NCBI RefSeq assembly: GCF_050627025.1
Contig: NZ_CP192472.1
Direction: 5' to 3' (one strand)
Length of the DNA stretch: 64,000 nt
Source: Variovorax paradoxus_P
Lineage (GTDB): Bacteria > Pseudomonadota > Gammaproteobacteria > Burkholderiales > Burkholderiaceae_C
The notes beneath the pieces are model-generated. The model was not told where the DNA came from. It did not search any database and saw only the letters and a program-made list of their open reading frames with translations. Below are positions 1 through 10,645 of this stretch, one piece after another; the first letter of the stretch is position 1; the number at the start of each line of letters is the position of its first letter. Made by a program: the position numbers and the translations under genes.

Positions 1-1179
1 GCGCTCGAATACGGCCGCGATGCCTTGGCCGCCGCCGATGCACATCGTGACCAGCGCGTAGCGTCCACCCGTGCGATGCAGTTCGGCAATAGCCTTGGTG
101 GTGATGATTGCGCCGGTCGCGCCCACGGGGTGCCCGAGCGAAATGCCCGAGCCGTTGGGATTGACCTTGGCAGGGTCGAAGCCCAGTTCCTTGATGACCG
201 CACACGCCTGCGCCGCAAAGGCTTCGTTCGATTCGATCACATCGAAATCGCTAACCTTCAGCCCGGTGCGCTCAAGCACCTTGCGCGTGGCCGGCACCGG
301 GCCAATGCCCATGTATGCGGGCTCCACACCTGCGTGCGCATAGCCGACCAGGCGCGCCAGCGGCTTCAGGCCCAGTGCCTTCACACGGCCGCCTTCGGCC
401 AGCACCACGGCGGCGGCGCCGTCGTTGATGCCCGATGCATTGCCGGCGGTCACGAGGCCGTCCTTCTTGAAGGCGGGCTTCATCTTCGAGAGCGCGTCGA
501 CGCTGGTGTCGGCTCGCACATGCTCGTCGGTGTCGAACAGCACGACACCCTTGCGCGTCTTCACCTCGACCGGCACGATCTGCTCCTTGAAGCGGCCTGC
601 GGCAATGGCGGCGGCTGCACGCTGCTGGCTGGCAACGGCCAGTTCGTCCATCTGCTCGCGCGTGATGCCATAGCGCGCTGCCACGTTCTCGGCGGTGATG
701 CCCATGTGGATCTTCTCCCACGGGTCGTGCAGGATGCCGAGCATGTAGTCGACCAGCACCGCATCGCCCATGCGCGCGCCGTAGCGGGCCGAGGTGTCGA
801 AGTACGGGCCGCGGCTCATCGACTCCGAGCCGCCGCCGATGGCGATGTCGCAGTCGCCCAGCGCAATGGCCTGCGCCGCCGACACGATGGCTTGCAAGCC
901 CGAGCCGCAAAGGCGGTTGAGGTTGAAGGCCGGCGTCTCGATGGGGCAACCCGCATCGATGGCGGCCACGCGGCTGAGGTAGGCGTCTTTTACGTCGGTG
1001 GGAATCACGTTGCCCATCACCACGTGGCCGATGGCATCGGCCGCCACGCCGCTGCGCGCGATGGCCGCCTTGACGGCGGTGGTGGCCAGCTGGGTGTTGG
1101 GCACATCTTTGAGCGAACCGCCGAAGGTGCCGATGGCGGTGCGGGCGGTGCCGACCACGAAGATGTCGCGTTGGGTCAT
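1..1179 (-). CDS. Thiolase, acetyl-CoA C-acetyltransferase (3' end cut by window)
   Basis: Thiolase-superfamily enzyme that condenses or cleaves acyl-CoA (acetoacetyl-CoA formation, PHB supply or beta-oxidation). I translated it from the minus strand: ATG at 1179-1177, and 393 codons run to base 1 without a stop. The nucleophilic cysteine lies in NRLCGSGLQA at about residue 91, and the C-terminal catalytic segments NEAFAAQA and GGGQGIAAVFE are present, so only the last one or two residues are outside the window. Family length is about 392, which supports this start. The sequence does not separate a PhaA/BktB-type biosynthetic thiolase from a general acetyl-CoA acetyltransferase. It reads leftward, away from the clpB unit. 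Confidence 0.93.
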   Translation of the reverse strand, partial: MTQRDIFVVGTARTAIGTFGGSLKDVPNTQLATTAVKAAIARSGVAADAIGHVVMGNVIPTDVKDAYLSRVAAIDAGCPIETPAFNLNRLCGSGLQAIVSAAQAIALGDCDIAIGGGSESMSRGPYFDTSARYGARMGDAVLVDYMLGILHDPWEKIHMGITAENVAARYGITREQMDELAVASQQRAAAAIAAGRFKEQIVPVEVKTRKGVVLFDTDEHVRADTSVDALSKMKPAFKKDGLVTAGNASGINDGAAAVVLAEGGRVKALGLKPLARLVGYAHAGVEPAYMGIGPVPATRKVLERTGLKVSDFDVIESNEAFAAQACAVIKELGFDPAKVNPNGSGISLGHPVGATGAIITTKAIAELHRTGGRYALVTMCIGGGQGIAAVFER

Positions 1180-1301
1180 GGGAATGTCTCTCCTGGATAA
1201 AAAGCGGGAGCCGTCTGGCGCGACGGTCGCAGGAGGACGATTTTCAGGCGAATGGCGCAGCGCCGCTGTCGCCGGCGGCATACGCCCCCGGCCGCGGCAG
1301 G

Positions 1302-1646
1302 TCAGCCGCCTGAAACCGATTTTGGAGAAACGTCGGTCACATCGCGGACGCTGCCGCGGATGCGTTCAGGGCGCGCAACCGATTCGCCGCGTGCGCGTGC
1401 ATTGGCCGTGTCGGCCGCGCTGGGTTCAGCCGGTTGTGCCGCATTGCGAAAACGCTCGAAGCCCGAGCGCGGGTTGAAGCGCCCGCCCATCGAGGCCATC
1501 CAGGGCGTCACGGGCTTGCCCGTGATGCGGCCCCAGGCGTAGCGAAAGCCCCACACGGCCGCCAGCAGCGTGACGGCGACGGCAAGGCTGGCCGCAAAAA
1601 CCAGCCCCAGAAGCAGAAGAATGACGCGAAAAATGAAGTTCATCAT
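1302..1646 (-). CDS. Small single-pass membrane protein of unknown function
   Basis: 114 residues beginning MMNFIFRVILLLLG. One strong hydrophobic helix (about residues 3-34) is followed by a short aromatic stretch (WGFRYAWGRITG) and a hydrophilic, probably disordered tail rich in Ala, Arg and Ser. No family recognised. It starts 6 nt after the clpB stop on the same strand, so it is probably co-transcribed with the chaperone as a downstream gene. A second ATG one codon later (1643) could equally be the start. The membrane helix and tight spacing make it believable, but nothing in it tells its function. Confidence 0.6.
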   Translation of the reverse strand: MMNFIFRVILLLLGLVFAASLAVAVTLLAAVWGFRYAWGRITGKPVTPWMASMGGRFNPRSGFERFRNAAQPAEPSAADTANARARGESVARPERIRGSVRDVTDVSPKSVSGG

Positions 1647-1652
1647 CCGACT

Positions 1653-4274
<2,622 letters not shown>

Positions 4275-4292
4275 GGTGGTATTCCTGCACTC

Positions 4293-4321
4293 AAAATAGG
4301 ACCGTTCGGACGCGATTCAAG
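4293..4321 (-). promoter_or_regulatory. Sigma-32 (heat-shock) type promoter of clpB
   Basis: Read on the minus strand: CTTGAAT (4321-4315), a 14-nt spacer, then CCTATTTT (4300-4293). This fits the RpoH pattern CTTGAAA with a 13-15 nt gap to CCCATnT. It sits about 20 nt upstream of the clpB ATG. Confidence 0.72.
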
Positions 4322-4384
4322 GTGTCCGGCGCTTCGGGCACGGCTATTGCACTGTGCCTGCTCATCTTTCGAATGGAGTCGATC

Positions 4385-5377
4385 ATGGTTTTTTCAATGC
4401 AGCGCCCTCTTCCGGTTCGCCGGGCGCTTGGTGTCGGCCTCTTTGTAGCGGCCATGGGCCTTGCCGGTCTTGCGCAGGCGCAAGGTACGCCTGTTCGCCT
4501 GCTGGTCGGGTTTCCGGCCGGGGCAGGCACCGATGCCATTGCACGCACGTTGGGCGAAAAACTCAAGGACGTGTTGGGTGTACCGGTCGTGGTTGAAAAC
4601 CGCGCCGGCGCCGGTGGGCAGATCGCAGCCCAGGCGCTCAAGGCGGCGCCGGCCGACGGCCATACGCTCTTCATCTCTCACGACCACTCGATTTCCATCC
4701 TGCCGCAGGTGGTGAAGAACCCGGGCTTCAACCCGTCGACAGACTTCGTGCCCGTGGCCGGCTTCGCCACTTTCGCCAACGTGCTCGCAGTGTCGGGCGG
4801 CACCCCGGCCAAGAGCATTGATGAGTACGTGAAGTGGGTTCGCACCCAGCGCGGCGGCAAGGAGACCATCGGCATCCCGGCGCCGGCCTCCATTCCCGAG
4901 TTCCTGGTGAAGATGATCTCGGAAAAATACAAGATCGACGTGCAGCCCGCGCCCTACCGCGGCAGCGCGCCGATGACCGCGGACATGCTGGGCAACCAGA
5001 TCACCGCGGGCATTGCCTCGGTGCCCGACTTCATCGAGAACCACAAGGCGGGCAAGGTGCGCATCGTGGCCGCAATCGGCGCCAAGCGCCAGGCCGTGCT
5101 TCCGAACGTGCCGACCTTCACCGAACTGGGCTTCTCGAACCTCGAAGACCTGCCCTACTACGGCATCTTCGCGCCCGTGGGCACGCCGCAGCCGATCATC
5201 GACAAGTACGGCGAAGCGCTGCAGAAGGTGCTGGCCATGCCCGACGTAAAGCAGAAGCTGACCACCATGGGGCTTACTGTGGCGTATGAGCCGCAAGGCC
5301 AGTTTGCGGGCCGCGTGCGCAGCTATACGCAGACGTGGGAACGGATCATTCAGTCGAGCGGGTTCAAGCCCCTCTGA
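4385..5377 (+). CDS. Bug-family periplasmic solute-binding protein (TctC-like)
   Basis: Periplasmic receptor of the Bug/TctC family, widely expanded in Comamonadaceae and Bordetella, normally paired with TctAB-type tripartite tricarboxylate transporters; the ligand is usually a small carboxylate. 330 residues with a signal peptide (basic MQRPLPVRRA, hydrophobic core, cleavage after AQA about residue 31). The family's ligand-loop signature LVGFPAGAGTDAIAR follows immediately after the leader. I chose ATG 4385 because a GGAG lies 6 nt upstream; earlier in-frame ATGs at 4322 and 4373 lack this and would bury the signal peptide. No transporter subunits are next to it, so it is an orphan receptor. 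Ligand unknown. Confidence 0.9.
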   Translation: MVFSMQRPLPVRRALGVGLFVAAMGLAGLAQAQGTPVRLLVGFPAGAGTDAIARTLGEKLKDVLGVPVVVENRAGAGGQIAAQALKAAPADGHTLFISHDHSISILPQVVKNPGFNPSTDFVPVAGFATFANVLAVSGGTPAKSIDEYVKWVRTQRGGKETIGIPAPASIPEFLVKMISEKYKIDVQPAPYRGSAPMTADMLGNQITAGIASVPDFIENHKAGKVRIVAAIGAKRQAVLPNVPTFTELGFSNLEDLPYYGIFAPVGTPQPIIDKYGEALQKVLAMPDVKQKLTTMGLTVAYEPQGQFAGRVRSYTQTWERIIQSSGFKPL

Positions 5378-5388
5378 TCGCTCTTGTC

Positions 5389-5420
5389 CCCTCTCCCTGT
5401 CTTCTGCCAAAGGGAGAGGG
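5389..5420. repeat. Perfect 10-bp inverted repeat between convergent genes
   Basis: CCCTCTCCCT at 5389-5398 pairs exactly with AGGGAGAGGG at 5411-5420 around a 12-nt loop. It lies between the convergent ends of the Bug gene and moaE. There is no T-tract on either side, so it is more like a dispersed intergenic palindrome than a classical intrinsic terminator, though it could still block read-through or protect 3' ends. Confidence 0.55.
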
Positions 5421-5429
5421 AAAAGAGAA

Positions 5430-5906
5430 TCAAGCGTTGCTGACGGTGATGCCCCACCGCGCCAGCGCCGCATCGTCGCTGACGCGCGCATCCACCCATC
5501 GCGCGCCTTCGGGCGTCTGTTCTTTTTTCCAGAACGGCGCCTGGGTCTTCAGGTAATCCATCAGGAACTCGCAGGCCTCGAAGCTTTGGCCGCGGTGGGC
5601 CGAGACCACCGCCACCATCATGATCTGGTCAAGCGGCTGCAGCAGCCCAACGCGGTGGATCACGCGTGCGCCCAGAATGTCGAAACGCTTGTGCGCCTCG
5701 TCGATCATGGCCTCGATGGCCTTCTCGGTCATGCCGGGGTAGTGTTCCAGCTCCATCGAAGCGATGTTGCTGCCGTCGTTGCGGTCTCTCACCGTACCGA
5801 CAAAACTGCACACCGCGCCCACGCGTTTGTCGCCGGCACGCAACGCGGCAACCTCCTGCCCCAGGTCGAAATCGGCTGTCTGGATCGAAACGCGTGCATC
5901 GCTCAT
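5430..5906 (-). CDS. moaE: Molybdopterin synthase catalytic subunit MoaE
   Basis: Large subunit of molybdopterin synthase, which with thiocarboxylated MoaD adds two sulfurs to cPMP to make molybdopterin. 158 residues from ATG 5906. The active-site block is clear: SAHRGQSFEACE, then DYLKTQAPFWKKE carrying Lys120 and Lys127, equivalent to the two essential lysines in E. coli MoaE. The open frame extends upstream to 6095, but that part is not MoaE-like. It is separated from moaD by a dapA-like gene on the opposite strand, so it probably needs its own promoter between 5907 and 6158. Confidence 0.96.
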   Translation of the reverse strand: MSDARVSIQTADFDLGQEVAALRAGDKRVGAVCSFVGTVRDRNDGSNIASMELEHYPGMTEKAIEAMIDEAHKRFDILGARVIHRVGLLQPLDQIMMVAVVSAHRGQSFEACEFLMDYLKTQAPFWKKEQTPEGARWVDARVSDDAALARWGITVSNA

Positions 5907-6158
5907 GCGGGGATTGTGGCACCGCGCTAGACTTCGGCAATGCCTTGCCACGCCATGTTCTTCACAGTGCTTTCGCACTTCGAAAGCAGCCGCGCGCGCC
6001 AAGGCAGCAAAGCCAAAAAACCAAAGCTCGTCTGACCGGAGCCGCGGTTCCGTCGTCGGATGAGCGACGGAACCTGCAAAGGCCTTGGCCCCCATTGGGT
6101 TGCGCGCGCATCGAACGACGGTTCTTTTCCATCGGTCGATTCCTCAAAGGAAGCTCGC

Positions 6159-7055
6159 GTGCCGCAATCATCAAACCCCCCCGCCAATCCTGATTTCTCG
6201 GGTCTCTGGATTCCTCTTGTCACGCCGTTTCGCGGCGGCGCCGTCGACCATGCCGCGCTGTCGGCACTGACGCGCCGGCTTGCCGATGACGGCGTGGCCG
6301 GCTTCGTGGTCTGCGCCTCGACGGGTGAAGCCGCCGCGCTCGATGAAGCGGAACAACTGGCCGCGCTCGACACGGTGCAAGCTGCCGCCGACGGGCTGCC
6401 GATCATCATGGGACTGTCGGGATACCACCTGGGCAAGACGACGGCCTGGATACGGAGGCTCGCCGAACGCCCCCTCGCCGGGCTGCAGGTACCGGCACCG
6501 AACTACATCCGGCCATCGCAGGCCGGACTGCTCGAATGGTTCCGCGCCATTGCCGACGCCAGCGCAGCGCCGGTGCTGGTTTACGACATTCCCTATCGCA
6601 CCGGTGTGACCATTGCGCGCGAAACACTGCTGACACTCGCCGAGCACCCGCGCATTCGAGGTATCAAGGACTGCGGCGGCGACATGGCCAAGACACGCGC
6701 CGTAATTGCAGATGGCAGGCTCCAGGTGCTGTCCGGTGAAGACCACCAGATCTTCAGCACGGTGGCCGAAGGCGGTGTGGGCGCCATTGCAGCGAGCGGC
6801 CATGTGCAGACGCGGCGCTTTGTGCAAGTGCTGCGCCTGCTAGCCGACAACCGGCTTGCGGAAGCGCGCGCTGAGTGGCAGCCGCTGCAGCCGTTGATAG
6901 AGATGCTGTTTGCCGAACCGAACCCGGCGCCGCTGAAGGCGCTGCTGGCGCATGACGGATCGATGAGCGACGAATTGCGTTCGCCGATGACGCGCGCGTC
7001 CGATGCGTTGCGCGACCGGCTGGTAGAACTGAACGCCCGGCTCAGCCGCCCGTAA
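6159..7055 (+). CDS. Dihydrodipicolinate synthase/N-acetylneuraminate lyase family aldolase (DapA-like)
   Basis: Class I aldolase of the DapA/NanA TIM-barrel family. 298 residues from GTG 6159, chosen because AAGGA lies 7 nt upstream; upstream in-frame codons are not family-like. Visible family features: ASTGEA in place of the usual GTTGE substrate loop (about residue 53), the catalytic tyrosine in YDIPYRTG (Tyr142), and the Schiff-base lysine in GIKDCGG (Lys170). It could be 4-hydroxy-tetrahydrodipicolinate synthase (lysine and peptidoglycan precursor), but the altered loop also fits a paralogue acting on other 2-oxoacids. Its 3' end overlaps the end of moaD by 14 nt on the opposite strand. 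Confidence 0.9.
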   Translation: MPQSSNPPANPDFSGLWIPLVTPFRGGAVDHAALSALTRRLADDGVAGFVVCASTGEAAALDEAEQLAALDTVQAAADGLPIIMGLSGYHLGKTTAWIRRLAERPLAGLQVPAPNYIRPSQAGLLEWFRAIADASAAPVLVYDIPYRTGVTIARETLLTLAEHPRIRGIKDCGGDMAKTRAVIADGRLQVLSGEDHQIFSTVAEGGVGAIAASGHVQTRRFVQVLRLLADNRLAEARAEWQPLQPLIEMLFAEPNPAPLKALLAHDGSMSDELRSPMTRASDALRDRLVELNARLSRP

Positions 7056-7293
7056 CGGGCGGAAAGAAGGCGACTTCGGCGCCGTCGCGCAGCGCGGCCG
7101 CCTCGTCGCTCATGGCCTGGTCGAGCGCCATGCGAACGGCCTTGCCGCGTGCAAGGGCCGTGGCGTATGCCCCGCCGCGCGCAATGAGTTCGTCGCGCAG
7201 CGCGGCCAGCGTGCTCGCGCCGGTTTCGACGGTTTCGCCACTGGTGGCGAGTGCCTCGCGCACCGAGGCGAAGTAGCGGATCTGGACCTTCAT
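7042..7293 (-). CDS. moaD: Molybdopterin synthase sulfur-carrier subunit MoaD
   Basis: Ubiquitin-fold sulfur carrier of molybdopterin synthase. 83 residues from ATG 7293, the normal size, ending in the diagnostic Gly-Gly that is adenylated by MoeB and converted to a thiocarboxylate. It begins 14 nt after the moeA stop on the same strand, so it belongs to the mobB-moeA-moaD transcription unit. Its last codons overlap the convergent dapA-like gene. Confidence 0.95.
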   Translation of the reverse strand: MKVQIRYFASVREALATSGETVETGASTLAALRDELIARGGAYATALARGKAVRMALDQAMSDEAAALRDGAEVAFFPPVTGG

Positions 7294-7307
7294 GTAGGAA
7301 TTGCGCC

Positions 7308-8585
7308 TCAGGCGAGCAGCGAGGCCAAGGGAATGAACTTGACCGTGTCGCCGGCCTTGATGGTCTGGCCGGGCGGGTTGTCGATGACGCCGTCGCCCCA
7401 CACCATCGACGTGAGCACGCCCGAGCTCTGGTTGCCAAACAGATCGAGCCCTCCGCCTGCGTTGCGCCGGGCGCGCAGGAACTCGCGGCGCTTGTCGGCG
7501 CGCGGCCAATCGAAGTCGGCGCGCATGTGCACGGGTTCGGGCGCCACACGTGCGGCCCCCTGCAGCGTCAGCAGAAAGGGGCGAACGAGCAGCAGAAATG
7601 TCAGAAAGCTGGACACGGGATTGCCGGGCAACCCGGTAACGTGGCAGCGCCCTTTCGCGTCGCCTCCGGCCCTGGGAATCGATCCGTAGGCGAAAGGCTT
7701 GCCGGGCTTCATCGAGAGCGACCACAACTGGAGCTCGCCAAGCGTTTGCACCGCGGCCTTGATGTGGTCTTCTTCTCCAACGGAAACGCCGCCAGTGGTG
7801 ATGATGAGGTCGCTGGTTTCGGCCGCAAGGCGCAGCGCCTCGATGGTGGCCTCGCGTTTGTCGGGCACGATGCCAAGGTCGTTCACGTCGCAGCCCAGCC
7901 GATGCAGCAAGGCGCGCATGAAGAAGCGGTTGGAGTTGTAGATTGCGCCGGGCTTCATGGCCTCGGGGGCGACCTCGCCGGGCATCACCAGTTCGTCGCC
8001 GGTGGACAGCAGCGCCACCCGCGGGCGCCGCGCCACCTGGAGCCGGTCGAAGCCGACGCTCGCGGCAAGGCCGAGCGCGGCGGGCGTGAGGCGCTCGCCC
8101 TTGCGCAGCACCACATCGCCAGCGGCCACGTCTTCTCCGGCCCTGCGAATCCATTGGCCGGCCGGAGGAGCGACTTGAATGCGCACCGCGCCAAGGCTAC
8201 CCTCCTGTGGCACGGCCTGTGTGTCTTCCTGCATGACGACGGCATCTGCGCCTTCGGGAATCTGCGCACCGGTGAAGATGCGCGCCGCCGTGCCTGCCGC
8301 CAGCCGCGTGCCCACAGTTCCGGCGGGTATGCGCTGCGCAACCTGCAGCAGAGCGCCAGGCGCAGCGCAGTCGGCCGTGCGCACCGCATAGCCGTCCATC
8401 GAACTGTTGTCGCGCGGCGGCACCGTGAGCGCGGATACAAGGTCTTGCGCGAGCACCCGGCCGTCCGCGTCGAAGGTGGCAACGCTTTCGGCAGGCAGCT
8501 TCGGTTGCGCTTTTTCGAGCAGGCTTGCCAGCGCTTCGTCGAGCGCCATCAGCGGCGGGCGCGAAGAAGGAGTGGTGTCAACCAT
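7308..8585 (-). CDS. moeA: Molybdopterin molybdenumtransferase MoeA
   Basis: Inserts molybdenum into adenylated molybdopterin, the last step of basic molybdenum cofactor synthesis. 425 residues, slightly longer than E. coli MoeA (411). N-terminal MoeA domain with PPRDNSSMDGYAVR (about 57-70), the central MPT-binding domain with TTGGVSVGEEDH (about 267-278), where the conserved Ser/Asp cluster sits, and the C-terminal barrel domain. It overlaps the 3' end of mobB by 8 nt, implying translational coupling in the operon. Confidence 0.96.
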   Translation of the reverse strand: MVDTTPSSRPPLMALDEALASLLEKAQPKLPAESVATFDADGRVLAQDLVSALTVPPRDNSSMDGYAVRTADCAAPGALLQVAQRIPAGTVGTRLAAGTAARIFTGAQIPEGADAVVMQEDTQAVPQEGSLGAVRIQVAPPAGQWIRRAGEDVAAGDVVLRKGERLTPAALGLAASVGFDRLQVARRPRVALLSTGDELVMPGEVAPEAMKPGAIYNSNRFFMRALLHRLGCDVNDLGIVPDKREATIEALRLAAETSDLIITTGGVSVGEEDHIKAAVQTLGELQLWSLSMKPGKPFAYGSIPRAGGDAKGRCHVTGLPGNPVSSFLTFLLLVRPFLLTLQGAARVAPEPVHMRADFDWPRADKRREFLRARRNAGGGLDLFGNQSSGVLTSMVWGDGVIDNPPGQTIKAGDTVKFIPLASLLA

Positions 8586-9123
8586 GATGTTCGGGGTTGT
8601 ATTCGAAGCGGCTGGCGTTGTCGATCAGCCACTGCGCGATGCCCTCGATGTCGTCGAGGTCGAACATGGGCAGGCTCGTGGGCGCGGGCAGGCTCGCCGG
8701 AGCATCGGTGGCAATGGCCGTCACGAAAGCGTCTTCGATGTACTGCGAAGGCCGCGGCAGCTTGCCGGCCTCGGGTGCGCGCCAGACTTCGATCTTGAGC
8801 AGGTCGCTGTGCTTGAAGCCCTCGACCAGCACCCAGTCGACGCCGTCGTGAAGCTCGGCGATGAGGTTGTGCACCGTAAGCTGCGCGGGCTGCTCGAACT
8901 CGCGTATCAGCGCGAGCCGCTTGTCCGACGCCACGACTACTTCGAAAGCCCCCGCCTCGCGATGGCGGTAGGTGTCTTTGCCGGGATGGTCGATGTCGAA
9001 CTTGTGGTGTGCATGCTTGACCACCGACACGCGCTGCCCATGGAGCTTGAGTACCGGAATGAGGCGCTCCACCAGCGTGGTCTTGCCCGAACCCGAATAC
9101 CCGGAAAAGCCGATCACCTTCAT
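8578..9123 (-). CDS. mobB: Molybdopterin-guanine dinucleotide biosynthesis adaptor MobB
   Basis: GTP-binding helper of MobA, which attaches GMP to molybdopterin for DMSO-reductase-family enzymes. 181 residues. The P-loop GYSGSGKTTL is at residues 8-17, and the VVKHAHHKFDIDHPGKDTYR stretch, typical of MobB, lies at about 35-54. It overlaps moeA by 8 nt and follows thrC by 85 nt on the same strand. Confidence 0.95.
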   Translation of the reverse strand: MKVIGFSGYSGSGKTTLVERLIPVLKLHGQRVSVVKHAHHKFDIDHPGKDTYRHREAGAFEVVVASDKRLALIREFEQPAQLTVHNLIAELHDGVDWVLVEGFKHSDLLKIEVWRAPEAGKLPRPSQYIEDAFVTAIATDAPASLPAPTSLPMFDLDDIEGIAQWLIDNASRFEYNPEHHG

Positions 9124-9208
9124 GACGAGTTCCTGTGGCTGTTAGCTATGCAACAGCCGAATGCAAATGCGCAGATGCGGGACAGCCATTGCATCGCATG
9201 GCGCTGGG

Positions 9209-10624
9209 TCAATCGCAGTTCTGGGCGATGTAGGCCTTCACGGCCTCCACATCGGCCGGAAGCTTGACCACGCGCTTGGGCAGCGCTTCGATTCCTTCGA
9301 ATCTGGCCGGGCGCGCCGGCTCATGCCCGAGCGCTTCCACGAGGGTGGCGGCAAACTTGATCGGCAACGCCGTCTCCAGCACCACCATCGGCACACCGGC
9401 CGTGAGGTGTTCGCGCGCAGCCTTGAGGCCATCGGCCGTGTGCGGATCGACCAGCGTGGCAAAACGCTTTTCGGTGTCGCGAATGGTCGCAAGGCGATCG
9501 GCGTGCGTGCTGCGGCTGCTCTTGAAGCCGAAGCGTTCTGCCGCCTGCTTGAACACAGGTTCGCCGCTCAGGTCGAAGCGGGCCTGGCCACCCAGATCGT
9601 CGACGAAGAGGGAGCGCAGCTTGGCGGCATCGCGGCCTACAAGGTCGAACACAAAGCGCTCGAAGTTGCTGGCCTTGCTGATGTCCATCGAAGGGCTCGA
9701 GGTTTCGTGCGTGTCGGCGGCCGCGCGCACGCGGTAGATGCCGGTGCGGAAGAACTCGTCGAGCACATCGTTCTCGTTGGTTGCAACCACCAGCGTATGG
9801 ATCGGCAGGCCCATCATGCGCGCCACGTGGCCCGCGCACACATTGCCGAAGTTGCCCGACGGCACGGTGAAGCTCACCGGCTTGTCGTTGCTTGCGGTTG
9901 CCTGGAAATAGCCGGCAAAGTAGTAGACGACCTGCGCGAGCAGGCGCGCCCAATTGATCGAATTGACCGTGCCGATGCGGTACTTGCGCTTGAAGCCCAG
10001 GTCGTTCGACACCGCCTTGACGATGTCCTGGCAGTCGTCGAACACGCCTGCAATGGCGATGTTGTGGATGTTCTCATCCTGCAGGCTGAACATTTGCGCC
10101 TGCTGGAACGGGCTCATGCGGCCGTCCGGCGAGGTCATGAACACGCGTACGCCCTTCTTGCCGCGCATGGCGTATTCGGCCGCGCTGCCGGTGTCGCCGC
10201 TGGTGGCGCCAAGAATGTTGAGCTCGGAGCCACGGCGGGCCAGTTCGTACTCGAACAGGTTGCCCAGGAGCTGCATCGCCATGTCCTTGAAGGCCAGCGT
10301 GGGGCCGTTGGACAGGGCCTCGAGATACACGCCGTCTTCCAGTTCGCGCAGCGGCACGATTTCTTCGCTGCCGAACACTTCGGGCGTGTAGGTCTTCGCG
10401 CAGATCGCTTTCAGGTCGGCCGGCGGAATGTCGTCGATGTAGAGCGAAAGAATTTCGAACGCGAGTTCTGCGTAGGGCAGCTCGCGCCATTTGGCGAGCG
10501 TGGCGGTGTCGACTTGCGGATAGTGCTCGGGCAGGTAAAGCCCCCCGTCCGGCGCGAGGCCCTCAAGCAGGATTTCGCAGAAACGCTTACGGTCCGGGTG
10601 CCCGCGGGTGCTCAGGTAGTTCAC
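9209..10624 (-). CDS. thrC: Threonine synthase
   Basis: PLP enzyme converting O-phospho-L-homoserine to threonine. 471 residues, the longer ThrC form typical of proteobacteria. The PLP lysine is in GPTLAFKDMAMQ (Lys113), and the phosphate-binding loop GATSGDTGSAAEYA is near residues 162-175. Initiation is at GTG 10624, giving MNYLSTRGHP, the normal N-terminus of this family. Located 21 nt downstream of hom, so it is co-transcribed. Confidence 0.97.
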   Translation of the reverse strand: MNYLSTRGHPDRKRFCEILLEGLAPDGGLYLPEHYPQVDTATLAKWRELPYAELAFEILSLYIDDIPPADLKAICAKTYTPEVFGSEEIVPLRELEDGVYLEALSNGPTLAFKDMAMQLLGNLFEYELARRGSELNILGATSGDTGSAAEYAMRGKKGVRVFMTSPDGRMSPFQQAQMFSLQDENIHNIAIAGVFDDCQDIVKAVSNDLGFKRKYRIGTVNSINWARLLAQVVYYFAGYFQATASNDKPVSFTVPSGNFGNVCAGHVARMMGLPIHTLVVATNENDVLDEFFRTGIYRVRAAADTHETSSPSMDISKASNFERFVFDLVGRDAAKLRSLFVDDLGGQARFDLSGEPVFKQAAERFGFKSSRSTHADRLATIRDTEKRFATLVDPHTADGLKAAREHLTAGVPMVVLETALPIKFAATLVEALGHEPARPARFEGIEALPKRVVKLPADVEAVKAYIAQNCD

Positions 10625-10645
10625 GATGGTTCTCTTGCGCCGCCC

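Noticed and set aside
5389..5420. Intrinsic terminator between the Bug gene and moaE
   Set aside because: Perfect stem but no T-tract on either strand and a 12-nt loop; kept as an inverted repeat instead.
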